From Kribbella sp. VKM Ac-2568 (GTDB lineage: Bacteria; Actinomycetota; Actinomycetes; Propionibacteriales; Kribbellaceae): DNA of 64,000 bases. The DNA lies in NCBI RefSeq assembly GCF_004345365.1, contig NZ_SLVF01000006.1, positions 62,001 through 126,000 of the forward strand, given 5' to 3'. The position numbers and the translations under genes were made by a program. Positions 27,293 to 35,306 of this stretch are shown one piece after another. The first letter of the stretch is position 1. Every line of letters starts with the position of its first letter. The notes beneath the pieces are model-generated. The model had not been told where the DNA came from. It saw nothing but the letters and a program-made list of their open reading frames with translations, and did no database searches.

Positions 27293-27353
27293 GGACCTGG
27301 ACCGGACCTTTGCCGGACCTCTTCAGGACCTCTGGCGGACATCTGGAGGACTG
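27293..27353 (+). repeat. Six GGAC repeats with exact 11-bp period
   Basis: GGACCT starts at 27293, 27304, 27315 and 27326, followed by GGACAT at 27337 and GGACTG at 27348. The 11-base spacing puts every copy on the same face of the DNA helix. It lies 60-120 bases upstream of the XRE-TPR start codon, and further GGAC cores occur at 27221 and 27238. This looks like an array for cooperative binding by one regulator, most simply the XRE protein itself. Confidence 0.65.
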
Positions 27354-27412
27354 CACCTTGTCGTGGGGCATGAGTCGAGACACCGTCTTACCTGACGTGA
27401 ACGGGAGGAACG

Positions 27413-28708
27413 ATGGCGGGTAGGTATACGCCAAGAACGGTTCTTGCGCACCTGATCCAGCGCCGGAACCAGACCTACTCCGAGATCGTCGCCGAGTTCG
27501 TCGAGCTGGGTGGAACCATCACCGAGCGGCACCTGCGGCGCCTCGCATCGGGCGAGCGCGCGGGAACCACTCCACAGACCCGGCGCACCCTGCAACGTAT
27601 GTTCGGCAAGCCGGTCGAGGAACTCCTCGCCCCGTACGTCCCCGAGCAGGCCGGCCAGGTGGTGCCGGCGTCTGCCGGGGGTGGACGGATCACGACAGGT
27701 AATGAGATGGAGGTTCTCGACATGGCTGCCAGCCGTGCGCGGGCGTTCGCCCTCGCGGCCCAGACCGGTCTCGGTAGTGAGGCCATGGAACAGGTGTACG
27801 ACGATGTGAGGCACGTTGCGAAGGCGTACCCGCAGCGCCCGCTCCCGGAGATCCTCGGCCAGCTGGTCGAGACCCAGGACCTCGTCTTCGCACTGCTGGA
27901 GAGCCGGCAGCGTCCGGAACACCTGCGGCAGCTGTACTTCCTCGGCGGCGTGACCGGTGGTCTGCTCGCCAAGGCGTCCCACGACCTCGGTAACCCGCAC
28001 GCCGCCCTGACCCAGACCAGGACGGCCTTCCTCTGCGCCGACAACGCCGACCACCACGGGCTGCGCGCCTGGGTCCGCGGACTGCAGTCGCTGGTGTCCT
28101 ACTGGGCGGGCAACCCGCACGACTCGGTCCGCTACGCCCAGCTCGGCGCGGGGTACGCGGAGCAGGCCAACAGCACAACCGGCGTCTGGCTCCCGGTCAG
28201 CGAGGCCCGTGCCTGGGCCGCGCTGGGCAACGCCGAGGCCGCCCGGGCCGCGCTGGAGCGCGCCGAGAACGCCTGGGCCTCGGTGCAGAACGACGACCTG
28301 GACGACATGGGCGGCCTGTGCACCTTCGGCCGCAACCGGCAGCTGTACTACGCGGCCGACGCGCTCGCGTGGCTGCCGGGCGAGGTGGAGACAGCCGAGC
28401 GGTACTCCAGCCAGGCAGTCGACGCATACACCGATCAGTCGCACCCCGAGTGGGCCTTCGGCGACGCCGCCGGCAGCCACGCCGCCATGGCCATCACCCG
28501 GATCGCGAACGGTGAGCTCGACGGCGCGGCGGACGCGATCGCGCCGGTCCTCGGCCTGCCCACGGAGCGCCGGATCAACGGTGTCGTGCACTCGGCCCGC
28601 CGGGTCCACCAGGCACTGCGCCAGTCGGGTCGCGCGGACGACGCCCGCGACCTGCAGGAGGAGATCGAGATGTTCACCCGGACGCCCATCCAGACCTTCC
28701 CGCGGTAG
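27413..28708 (+). CDS. XRE-family helix-turn-helix regulator with TPR-like domain
   Basis: The 431-residue protein has an N-terminal HTH (about residues 1-70: HLIQRRNQTYSEIVAEFVEL, then RHLRRLASGERAGTTPQTRR, ending VEELLAPY). A long alpha-helical C-terminal region (about 110-425) follows with TPR-like pairs such as HAALTQTRTAFLCADNADHH, GVWLPVSEARAWAALGNAEA and GELDGAADAIAPVLGL. Proteins of this layout are abundant in Streptomyces and Kribbella and are thought to regulate development or secondary metabolism; ligands are unknown. A GGGAGG ribosome-binding site precedes the ATG. The upstream 11-bp iterated repeat is a strong candidate binding site. Confidence 0.8.
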   Translation: MAGRYTPRTVLAHLIQRRNQTYSEIVAEFVELGGTITERHLRRLASGERAGTTPQTRRTLQRMFGKPVEELLAPYVPEQAGQVVPASAGGGRITTGNEMEVLDMAASRARAFALAAQTGLGSEAMEQVYDDVRHVAKAYPQRPLPEILGQLVETQDLVFALLESRQRPEHLRQLYFLGGVTGGLLAKASHDLGNPHAALTQTRTAFLCADNADHHGLRAWVRGLQSLVSYWAGNPHDSVRYAQLGAGYAEQANSTTGVWLPVSEARAWAALGNAEAARAALERAENAWASVQNDDLDDMGGLCTFGRNRQLYYAADALAWLPGEVETAERYSSQAVDAYTDQSHPEWAFGDAAGSHAAMAITRIANGELDGAADAIAPVLGLPTERRINGVVHSARRVHQALRQSGRADDARDLQEEIEMFTRTPIQTFPR

Positions 28709-28716
28709 CAGGCGGG

Positions 28717-29250
28717 ATGGATCCGCTCACCGGCGATGGCACCAGGCTCCGCGAGTTCCGGCTCGACGATCTGGAGGACTACCTGGCCATCGTCGGTGAT
28801 GACCGGGTGACCAACTGGCTGTCCTTCGACAGCCGCGACCGGGACACTGCGCGGCAGGCTCTCGCCGCCGCGGTGGAGCGGTCCCAGCAAGACGATCGGC
28901 CGGACTACATGCTCGCCGTCACCCGCCTGGACGACGACCGACTGATCGGCTTCGCCCGGCTCGGGCCGACCGGAGTCCAAGCGGCCCACCTCGGCTACGC
29001 GATCGCCGCGGACCACTGGGGCCATGGCTACGCCACGGACGCCTCCCGGGCGCTGGTGAGGTTCGCCTTCGAGAACCTCGACCTGCACCGGGTCAGCGCC
29101 GCGATCGGCCCGGAGAACCTGGCCTCGGTCGCCGTGGTGAAGCGCCTCGGCTTCAGCTACGAGGGCCGCATCCGCCACCACGTCTTCACCAACAACGCCT
29201 GGCGCGACTCCCTGCTGTACTCGATCCTCGCCGACGAGTACCGCGGCTAG
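28717..29250 (+). CDS. GNAT N-acetyltransferase, RimJ/RimL type
   Basis: The 177-residue acetyltransferase begins LTGDGTRLREFRLDDLEDY and has LIGFARLGPTGVQAAHLGYA, the acetyl-CoA loop region HWGHGYATDASRALVRFAFE and the late stretch NLASVAVVKRLGFSYEGRIR. This subgroup acetylates protein N-termini or small amines. It begins 8 bases after the XRE-TPR stop and probably shares its message. The following 180 bases up to the next gene hold nothing I can support. Confidence 0.85.
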   Translation: MDPLTGDGTRLREFRLDDLEDYLAIVGDDRVTNWLSFDSRDRDTARQALAAAVERSQQDDRPDYMLAVTRLDDDRLIGFARLGPTGVQAAHLGYAIAADHWGHGYATDASRALVRFAFENLDLHRVSAAIGPENLASVAVVKRLGFSYEGRIRHHVFTNNAWRDSLLYSILADEYRG

Positions 29251-29430
29251 GGAGAGACGGGAGCACGCCGGCGGCCGCAACCACCGGCGGTACGGCGTAC
29301 GGGACCGGCTCGGGTGATCCGGAGTTGGTGTGGCTGGCGGGGGACCACCATGAGCACAGCCTCCACGAACTCGGTCTTCGTGGACGTCGGCAGGTGACCG
29401 TCGGGTTGGAGTGGTGGGGAGACTGGATCT

Positions 29431-30330
29431 ATGACCACTACCGCCCACCCGACCGACGGCGTGCTCGACCCGCTGAGGGACGGCCTTGCCCGGATGATCA
29501 TGACGAAGGTCGCGGGCCCGGACCCCCAGGCGGAGCGGGACCGGGTCCACAACACCCCAGGACCTAGGTGGTTCGAGCCGGACCGGCCGATCCGGCGGGT
29601 GCACGGCGACGCCTCGATGTTCGCGGGCGGTCTGCGTGCACTCCTGCTGCAGTCGCTGCACCCGCTGGCGATGGCGGCTGTCTCGGCCCACTCCGGCTAT
29701 CGCGGCGACCCTTGGGGCCGACTGCAGCGGACCAGTTACTTCCTGGCGATCACGACGTACGGCGCTGCCTCGCAGGCGGAGGAGGCGGTTGCTCGGGTGA
29801 AGGCGGTGCACGAGCGGGTACGCGGTACCAGCCCGGACGGGGTTCGCTACCGGGCGTCGGACCCGCATCTGCTGCGGTGGGTGCACGTGGCCGAGGTGGA
29901 CAGCTTCCTGGCCGCCCACCAGCGGTACGGCGCGGAGCCGCTCGACGCCTCCGAGAGAGACGCGTACGTCGAGGACACGGCCCGGGTGGCTCGTGCTCTC
30001 GGTGTAGTGGATCCGCCGACCACTGAGGGGCAACTGCGGCAGGTGCTGGCGGAGTACCGGCCGGAACTGCGGGGGACCACCGAGGCTCGGCAGGCGGCTC
30101 GCTTCATCCTGGTGCATCCACCTGTGCCGTGGGCGGCGCGTCCGGCGTACGGGGTGTTGACGGCCGCGGCGGTCGGGCTCCTGCCGAGGTGGACCCGGTG
30201 GCCGCTGCGACTGCCGTATCTGCCGCTGGCCGAGAGCACTGTGGTCCGGGCGGCCGGGGACGGACTGACTCGCACGATCCGGTGGGCGCTGACGTCCCCG
30301 ACGCTCGGAAAAGTCGACATATCGTCCTGA
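29431..30330 (+). CDS. Oxygenase MpaB-family protein (DUF2236)
   Basis: The 299-residue protein matches the MpaB/latex-clearing-protein superfamily of haem-binding oxygenases. It has WFEPDRPIRRVHGDASMFAG, LRALLLQSLHPLAMAAVSAH with the conserved histidine, YRGDPWGRLQRTSYFLAITT, and LLRWVHVAEVDSFLAAHQRY with a second conserved histidine. No signal peptide or clear membrane anchor is visible. The superfamily includes rubber oxygenases and fungal meroterpenoid enzymes, but most actinobacterial members have no known substrate. Confidence 0.8.
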   Translation: MTTTAHPTDGVLDPLRDGLARMIMTKVAGPDPQAERDRVHNTPGPRWFEPDRPIRRVHGDASMFAGGLRALLLQSLHPLAMAAVSAHSGYRGDPWGRLQRTSYFLAITTYGAASQAEEAVARVKAVHERVRGTSPDGVRYRASDPHLLRWVHVAEVDSFLAAHQRYGAEPLDASERDAYVEDTARVARALGVVDPPTTEGQLRQVLAEYRPELRGTTEARQAARFILVHPPVPWAARPAYGVLTAAAVGLLPRWTRWPLRLPYLPLAESTVVRAAGDGLTRTIRWALTSPTLGKVDISS

Positions 30331-30370
30331 CGGCTGCGATTTTGGCCTGGCGCGTGCGCCCGGAGCGCTG

Positions 30371-30400
30371 AAACTACCGACTCACCGGTAGTTTGTTCTC
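30371..30400 (+). promoter_or_regulatory. Operator and leaderless promoter of the ROK gene
   Basis: AAACTACCG (30371-30379), a 6-base spacer and CGGTAGTTT (30386-30394) form a perfect 9-bp inverted repeat. Its right arm contains TAGTTT, which fits a -10 box and ends 6 bases before the GTG start at 30401. The repressor would therefore sit directly on the promoter of a leaderless message. Confidence 0.6.
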
Positions 30401-31609
30401 GTGCCGTCGCGCCCGAATCGCCCGCTGCCACTCGCTACACCGGCGGGGGTCGAGGTGCTGACCAGGATCCTGACCCAGGGTCCGATCCCGCGCGTCGAGA
30501 TCGCCCGGCGGACCGGGCTGTCGCAGGCCGCCGTCACCAAGGCCGTCGCCCCGCTGATCGAGGCGGGATTCGTCACCGACCAGCCGTCGCCGGCAGCGGT
30601 GGACGAACCCATCGAGGGCCGGTCCGAGCTGGGCATCGGGCGGCCGGTCAGCCCGTTGACGGTGGTCGCCGAGAGCATCTCGGTGATCGGGCTGAAGGTG
30701 ACGCCGACGGACCTGATCGGTGTGATCACGGACTTCCGCGCCGGCATCCAGGCGACCCGGCACCAGCCGCTGCCCGACACCTCCGCCGAGACGGTGATCC
30801 AGCAGCTCGCGGTGCTGGCGAAGGAGATGATGTACTCGATCAGTGAGCCTGCGGGGCCGCTGATCGGGATTGGGGTCGCTGTCTCGGGTGACGTCGACTC
30901 ACGGCATGGCGTGGTGCGGGATTCGCCGTTCATGGGGTGGCGGGATGTGCCGGTCGCCGCGTTGCTGACCGAAGAGCTGGGCGTGCCGGTGCTGGTGGAG
31001 AACGACGTACGGGCGCTGACGATTGCCGAGCACTGGTTCGGAGTGGGTGTGAATGCCGACTCGTTCGCGGTGGTGACGATCGGATCCGGGGTCGGCTGCG
31101 GGCTCTACATCAACGGCGAGGTCGTGTCGGGCGCGCACGGAGTCTCGGGCGAGCTCGGGCATCTGCCGCTGGCGCCGGGCGATCTCGTCTGCACTTGTGG
31201 ACGACGCGGATGCGTCGAGACGGTCGCGTCATCGGATGCGATCCTGGCGCGGGTCCGGGAGACCACTGGTAGGCCGGAGCTGGACCTGTCGGGTGCGATC
31301 CAGTTGGCGCACGAGGGAGACGAGCACGCGCGGGAGGCGTTCGACCGAGCAGGAGAGGTGATCGGCTCAGCCCTCGCCGCGATGGTGAACCTCGTCGGCC
31401 CGGAGCTGGTCGTCATCGCCGGCGAAGGTGTCGCCGACTACGACCTCTACGACCAGCGGATGCGCCAAGCCTTCGCCGCACACGCCTTCGGTGCCGCCGG
31501 CGACTGTCGACTCATGCTCCGCTCCCACACCTTCGACAACTGGGCCCGCGGAGCCGCCGCCACAGTAATCCGCGCCTACGTCCGCTCCCAACCCCCCTTC
31601 AACCGCTAA
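30401..31609 (+). CDS. ROK-family transcriptional regulator
   Basis: The 402-residue protein combines an N-terminal winged helix (LTRILTQGPIPRVEIARRTG, LSQAAVTKAVAPLIEAG) with a ROK sugar-kinase-like domain: VIGLKVTPTDLIGVI, IGIGVAVSGDVDSRHGVV, VLVENDVRALTIAEHWFG, VTIGSGVGCGLYINGEVVSG and the zinc-type motif region CTCGRRGCVET. The first ROK phosphate loop (DxGGT) is replaced by LKVTPTD, so it is probably a sugar-sensing repressor without kinase activity. The GTG start is supported by the leaderless promoter just upstream. No sugar operon follows directly; the nearest genes are unrelated. Confidence 0.85.
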   Translation: MPSRPNRPLPLATPAGVEVLTRILTQGPIPRVEIARRTGLSQAAVTKAVAPLIEAGFVTDQPSPAAVDEPIEGRSELGIGRPVSPLTVVAESISVIGLKVTPTDLIGVITDFRAGIQATRHQPLPDTSAETVIQQLAVLAKEMMYSISEPAGPLIGIGVAVSGDVDSRHGVVRDSPFMGWRDVPVAALLTEELGVPVLVENDVRALTIAEHWFGVGVNADSFAVVTIGSGVGCGLYINGEVVSGAHGVSGELGHLPLAPGDLVCTCGRRGCVETVASSDAILARVRETTGRPELDLSGAIQLAHEGDEHAREAFDRAGEVIGSALAAMVNLVGPELVVIAGEGVADYDLYDQRMRQAFAAHAFGAAGDCRLMLRSHTFDNWARGAAATVIRAYVRSQPPFNR

Positions 31610-31716
31610 GCATCAGTCGACAGGCGACCGTTGAGGCAGCCTCTCAACCGAGAGTCCGCTCAGGCTGGGGCACGCGAGCAAGCTCGCAGAAGTGTTGAGG
31701 TAGTCGGCACACTGCA

Positions 31717-31750
31717 GCGCCCCCTCGGCCTGGGTGGGTGGAGGGGGCGC
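31717..31750. terminator. Bidirectional terminator hairpin
   Basis: GCGCCCCCTC (31717-31726) and GAGGGGGCGC (31741-31750) pair perfectly over 10 bp with a 14-base loop. It lies between the convergent ROK and ParA genes. No T-run follows, as is usual in actinomycetes. Confidence 0.6.
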
Positions 31751-31761
31751 GGAGCAGCGGG

Positions 31762-32358
31762 TTAGCTGCGGGCGGCGGCTAGGATTTTTCGCCAGACTTT
31801 TTTGTAGGACTCGAGGCCGTCGGCGGCTAGCGGGCCGGTGGGGCCGGCGGTGATGGAGACTCGTTCGGGGATGGTGCCCCAGACCGGGATGCCCTCGTCG
31901 GCGTACTGCTGCATCGCTTCCTGGTAGCTGCGGGTGTAGGTGCGGGCCGAGCAGATCACCAGGCCGACCGGGACCTCCTTCGGAACCAGATCGAGCACCG
32001 CCTTGACCCGGGGAGTCTCGACGCCGCCGACGCGGGCCGGGATGATCACGATGCGGGCCCGCTCGAGTGCCTTGTTCAGCAGGCGCTCGTGCGACGGGGG
32101 CATGTCCACCACCCCGATGCCCTCCGGTGGAACCTTGTCGAGCGCTTTGGCCAGCAGCCGCTCCGTCGGCGCCTCGGAGATCTCGATCCTGGACAAGTGT
32201 TCGTCGTCGGAGTTCTCGATCCAGTCCGCCGCGCTCCCTTGCGGATCGGCGTCGACGAGGGTGGCTGTGCGACGGTTGGAAGATGCCAGCGCGGCCAAGT
32301 ACACCGACGTGGTTGTCTTGCCTACCCCGCCCTTCAGTGCAGCTGTCACGATGATCAT
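31762..32358 (-). CDS. ParA/MinD-type ATPase (orphan)
   Basis: The 198-residue protein starts with the deviant Walker A motif MIIVTAALKGGVGKTTTSVY, followed by VDADPQGSAADW (switch I region) and VVDMPPSHERLLNKALERAR (Walker B and switch II region). It is short, like plasmid- and integron-type ParA proteins, and there is no ParB, parS or DNA-binding N-terminal domain next to it. It may position something other than DNA or act with a distant partner. Confidence 0.8.
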   Translation of the reverse strand: MIIVTAALKGGVGKTTTSVYLAALASSNRRTATLVDADPQGSAADWIENSDDEHLSRIEISEAPTERLLAKALDKVPPEGIGVVDMPPSHERLLNKALERARIVIIPARVGGVETPRVKAVLDLVPKEVPVGLVICSARTYTRSYQEAMQQYADEGIPVWGTIPERVSITAGPTGPLAADGLESYKKVWRKILAAARS

Positions 32359-32501
32359 GGAACGACGCTACCCGGTTTTGTCCGATTTCCGGCGTGTCGT
32401 CGGCGTTGCTCGCCGGCTGCGTGATAGTTGCCGGGGGCTTCGAACAAGCTCAATGGCGCTTCAACCTGTCACAGACCACCCGACGGACCGCCGAGATCCG
32501 G

Positions 32502-33500
32502 CTACGTGGTGAGAGCCGCGTCGGAGCGTCGGGCGAAGCGGAAGCGTTGCTGGTAGGCGCGTGGTGAGACCCCGAGCCGCGCGATGAAGGTACGCCGGAG
32601 GGACTCGGAGTTTCCATAACCGGCCCGTTCGGCGGCCTCGCTGACCGTGTGACCACTCTCGAGCGCCGCCTTGGCCGTGTCGAAGCGGATGGCGTCGACG
32701 TAGCGAGCGGGCGTGGTCCCCAGCTCCTCCTTGAAGAGCCTGGTCAGGTGACGCGGGCTCACCGCCGCCAGCGCGGCGAGCTGGGGCACCGAGTGCTCCC
32801 CGGCCGGGTCTGCAGCCACCGCGTCGAAGACGGCTCGCAGTACCGGGGTGTGCGGGCGAGGGCCCTGCAGCGTCGGGGAGAACTGCGACTGGCCACCCGG
32901 GCGCTGCAGGAACACCACCAGGGACTGGGCAACCCGCCGAGCCAGATCCTCGCCGTGGTCCTCCTCGAGCAGCGCCAACGCCAGGTCGATCCCCGCGGTG
33001 ACGCCGGCCGAGGTGTACGTCTGCCGGTCGCGGACGAAGATCGCATCCGGCTCGACGGCGATGTCCGAGTAGGCGGAGCCGAGCAGCTTCGTGTGCTGCC
33101 AGTGCGTGGTCGCCCGACGGCCGCTGAGCAGACCGGCATCGGCCAGGATGAACGCGCCGGTGCAGATCGAGCACACGCGAGTGGACCGCCCCGCAAGACC
33201 TCGTACTGCGCTCACCAGCGGTTCGGGGATCGGGTGGGTCGGCAACCGATCGCCGCCCATCACCAGCAACGTGTCGAAGCGCAGGTCCTCGCGGGCCGCA
33301 TCGACGTCGACCGAGATGCGCAGCCCGGTCGAGGACACCACCTCGGTCCCACCGACCGAGCAGACGGACAGTTCGTACTTCGCGCCCATCCGGTTCGCCT
33401 CGCTGAACACCTCACTCGGGCCGGCCACGTCCAGCAGTTTCACGCCGTCGAAGACGACCACCCCGACCCGGTGCGGCCCGGTCCTCTTGACCACGGTCAC
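32502..33500 (-). CDS. GlxA-family AraC-type transcriptional regulator
   Basis: The 332-residue protein has an N-terminal DJ-1/PfpI-like amidotransferase domain (RVGVVVFDGVKLLDVAGPSE, then VCSICTGAFILADAGLL, whose cysteine is the nucleophile position, and HWQHTKLLGSAYSDI). The C-terminal AraC DNA-binding domain has VPQLAALAAVSPRHLTRLFK and VSEAAERAGYGNSESLRRTF. It is divergent from the HD-domain gene 111 bases away and probably regulates it. The effector is unknown. Confidence 0.85.
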   Translation of the reverse strand: MTVVKRTGPHRVGVVVFDGVKLLDVAGPSEVFSEANRMGAKYELSVCSVGGTEVVSSTGLRISVDVDAAREDLRFDTLLVMGGDRLPTHPIPEPLVSAVRGLAGRSTRVCSICTGAFILADAGLLSGRRATTHWQHTKLLGSAYSDIAVEPDAIFVRDRQTYTSAGVTAGIDLALALLEEDHGEDLARRVAQSLVVFLQRPGGQSQFSPTLQGPRPHTPVLRAVFDAVAADPAGEHSVPQLAALAAVSPRHLTRLFKEELGTTPARYVDAIRFDTAKAALESGHTVSEAAERAGYGNSESLRRTFIARLGVSPRAYQQRFRFARRSDAALTT

Positions 33501-33611
33501 CTCCTCGCGACGGGTCCGGATCTGTGGGAATCAGGTCCGAACGAGCGGGGCGTCGGAGGACCCGGCGGGACCACGCTATAGGCACGCAGACAACGAACCA
33601 CGGAGATGATC

Positions 33612-34250
33612 ATGACCGAGACGATCGCGGGAATCACGATTCCCGACACCGCACTGGTGCACGAGGCCACCGAACTCGTCCGGGCGGCGACGAGCCCGCT
33701 GCTGTTCGACCACTCGCGCAGGGTGTTCCTGTTCGGCAGCCTCAAGGGCGCGCACCGCGGCCTGCGGGCCGACCCCGAACTGCTGTACGTCGGGGCGATG
33801 TTCCACGACCTCGGGCTGACCGAGAAGTACCGGCGGACCGACCAGCGATTCGAGGTGGATGGCGCCGACCTGGCTCGCGACTTCCTGCTCGCCCACGGCC
33901 GGTCCGAGGCCGACGCCCGCGCGGTCTGGCTGGGTATCGCCCTGCACACCACTCCGGGCATCGCGAACCACCTCGAGCCGGAGGTCGCCCTGGTGTCCGC
34001 GGGCGTCGAGACCGACGTACTGGGTTTCGACCTGGAGGAGATCACCCCGGAGCAGCTCGCGGCCGTCACCGCCGCGCATCAGCGGCCGAACTTCAAGGAG
34101 AACATCCTGCAGGCGTTCGCCGACGGGATGAAGGACCGGCCGGACACCACCTTCGGCACCATGAACGACGACGTGCTGGCGCATTTCGTCCCGGGCTTCG
34201 TCCGCGAGGACTTCGTCGACATCATCCGCGGCTCAGCGTGGCCCGAGTAG
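33612..34250 (+). CDS. HD-domain phosphohydrolase/hydratase-like protein
   Basis: The 212-residue protein has the metal-binding HD signature: HSRRVFLFG, AMFHDLGLTEKYR and IALHTTPGIANH. This arrangement resembles the cyanamide hydratase-like HD group rather than nucleotide hydrolases, but the substrate is not established. The ATG at 33612 is preferred over 33606 because GGAG lies 6 bases before it. The divergent GlxA-type regulator supports an inducible catabolic or detoxifying role. Confidence 0.75.
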   Translation: MTETIAGITIPDTALVHEATELVRAATSPLLFDHSRRVFLFGSLKGAHRGLRADPELLYVGAMFHDLGLTEKYRRTDQRFEVDGADLARDFLLAHGRSEADARAVWLGIALHTTPGIANHLEPEVALVSAGVETDVLGFDLEEITPEQLAAVTAAHQRPNFKENILQAFADGMKDRPDTTFGTMNDDVLAHFVPGFVREDFVDIIRGSAWPE

Positions 34251-34303
34251 AGCCCCTCCACCTGCAACTGGACGAGATCGTCGACGAGGCCCGGACCGCC
34301 AGA

Positions 34304-34332
34304 CCAGTAGTACGAGCACGCCGTACTACTGG
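34304..34332. terminator. Bidirectional terminator hairpin
   Basis: CCAGTAGTAC and GTACTACTGG pair over 10 bp around a 9-base loop, between the convergent HD gene and the substrate-binding protein gene. Confidence 0.65.
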
Positions 34333-34343
34333 CCGGCTCGGGC

Positions 34344-35306
34344 TTACTTACCCAGCCAGGCGTCGACCTTCGACTGGTTGTCCTTGACCCACTTCTCGGC
34401 CGCCGCGTCCGGGGGCATCTTGTCCTCGGCGATGTACTTCGCGACCACGTTCTGGTCGTCGTTCGTCCAGCTGAACTTCTTCACCAGCTCGTACGCCGGG
34501 CTGCCGGAGTCCGCGAACTTCTTCGACACGATCTTGTCCAGCTCGTACGCCGGGTAGTCGCAGGCCACCTTCGCCGGATCCGCGTCGCAACCCTCGGTCC
34601 ACTTCGGCAGGTCGACCTTGACCAGCTTGAGCTCGTTGAAGAACCACTGCGGCTCGTAGAAGTACCCGATCACCGGCTTCTTGTTCTTCTCGGCGTCGCG
34701 GAACGCCTGGATCAGCGCGGTCTCGCTACCGGCGTACACGACCTTGTAGTCCAGCTTCAGGTTCTTCACCAGCGCCTCGTCGTTCGTGACGAAGGACGGG
34801 TCACCGTCGAGCAACTGACCCTTTCCGCCGGACTCGGAGGTCTTGAACTGCGCGGCGGCCTTGTTCAGGTTCTTCCAGTCCTTGAGCTCGGGCTGGGCTT
34901 CCGCGAGCCACGGCGGCAGGTACCAGCCGATCACGCCCTTGTTGCCCGACGGCCCGACCTCGACGGCCACCTTCTGGTCGGTGACGTACTTCTTCTTCAG
35001 GTCCTCGTGGCCCCAGTTCTCCAGCACCGCGTCGACCTCGCCGGTGCCGAAGCCCTGCCAGGAGATCTCCTCCTTCAGGTTCTTCTTCACCACCTTGCAG
35101 CCGAGATCCTTGGTCGCCACGTACGCGACCACCGCGGCGTTCGCCTCGTACCCGACCCAGGGACTGACGGCCAGGTTGAAGGTGCCGCACTCCTTGGCAC
35201 CTTCCGCCGGCTTCGCCGCCTCGCCCACCTTCGCACCGCCACACGCGGTCAGGGCCAGCGCCACCGCCGTCAGCACGCCGGCAGAGCGGAGCTTGTTGGT
35301 CACCAC
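34344..35306 (-). CDS. Glycine betaine/proline-type ABC transporter substrate-binding lipoprotein
   Basis: The 320-residue protein starts with a lipoprotein signal (SAGVLTAVALALTACGG; the lipobox LTAC puts the lipidated cysteine near residue 22). The OpuAC/ProX fold follows with FNLAVSPWVGYEANAAVVAY, WQGFGTGEVDAVLENWGHED and GVIGWYLPPWLAEAQPELKD. Tryptophans and tyrosines at these positions form the aromatic cage for quaternary ammonium ligands in the family. GTG start with AGGAGA upstream; it overlaps the permease gene by 7 bases. Function: capture of osmoprotectant outside the membrane. Confidence 0.85.
   Translation of the reverse strand: MVTNKLRSAGVLTAVALALTACGGAKVGEAAKPAEGAKECGTFNLAVSPWVGYEANAAVVAYVATKDLGCKVVKKNLKEEISWQGFGTGEVDAVLENWGHEDLKKKYVTDQKVAVEVGPSGNKGVIGWYLPPWLAEAQPELKDWKNLNKAAAQFKTSESGGKGQLLDGDPSFVTNDEALVKNLKLDYKVVYAGSETALIQAFRDAEKNKKPVIGYFYEPQWFFNELKLVKVDLPKWTEGCDADPAKVACDYPAYELDKIVSKKFADSGSPAYELVKKFSWTNDDQNVVAKYIAEDKMPPDAAAEKWVKDNQSKVDAWLGK

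Noticed and set aside
26886..27423. Plus-strand open frames over the divergent gap (for example 27007-27423)
   Set aside because: They cover an operator-rich region, lack ribosome-binding sites and match nothing.
29251..29430. Possible small gene or remnant between the GNAT and MpaB genes
   Set aside because: Short frames exist on both strands, but none has a good start signal or recognisable motif.
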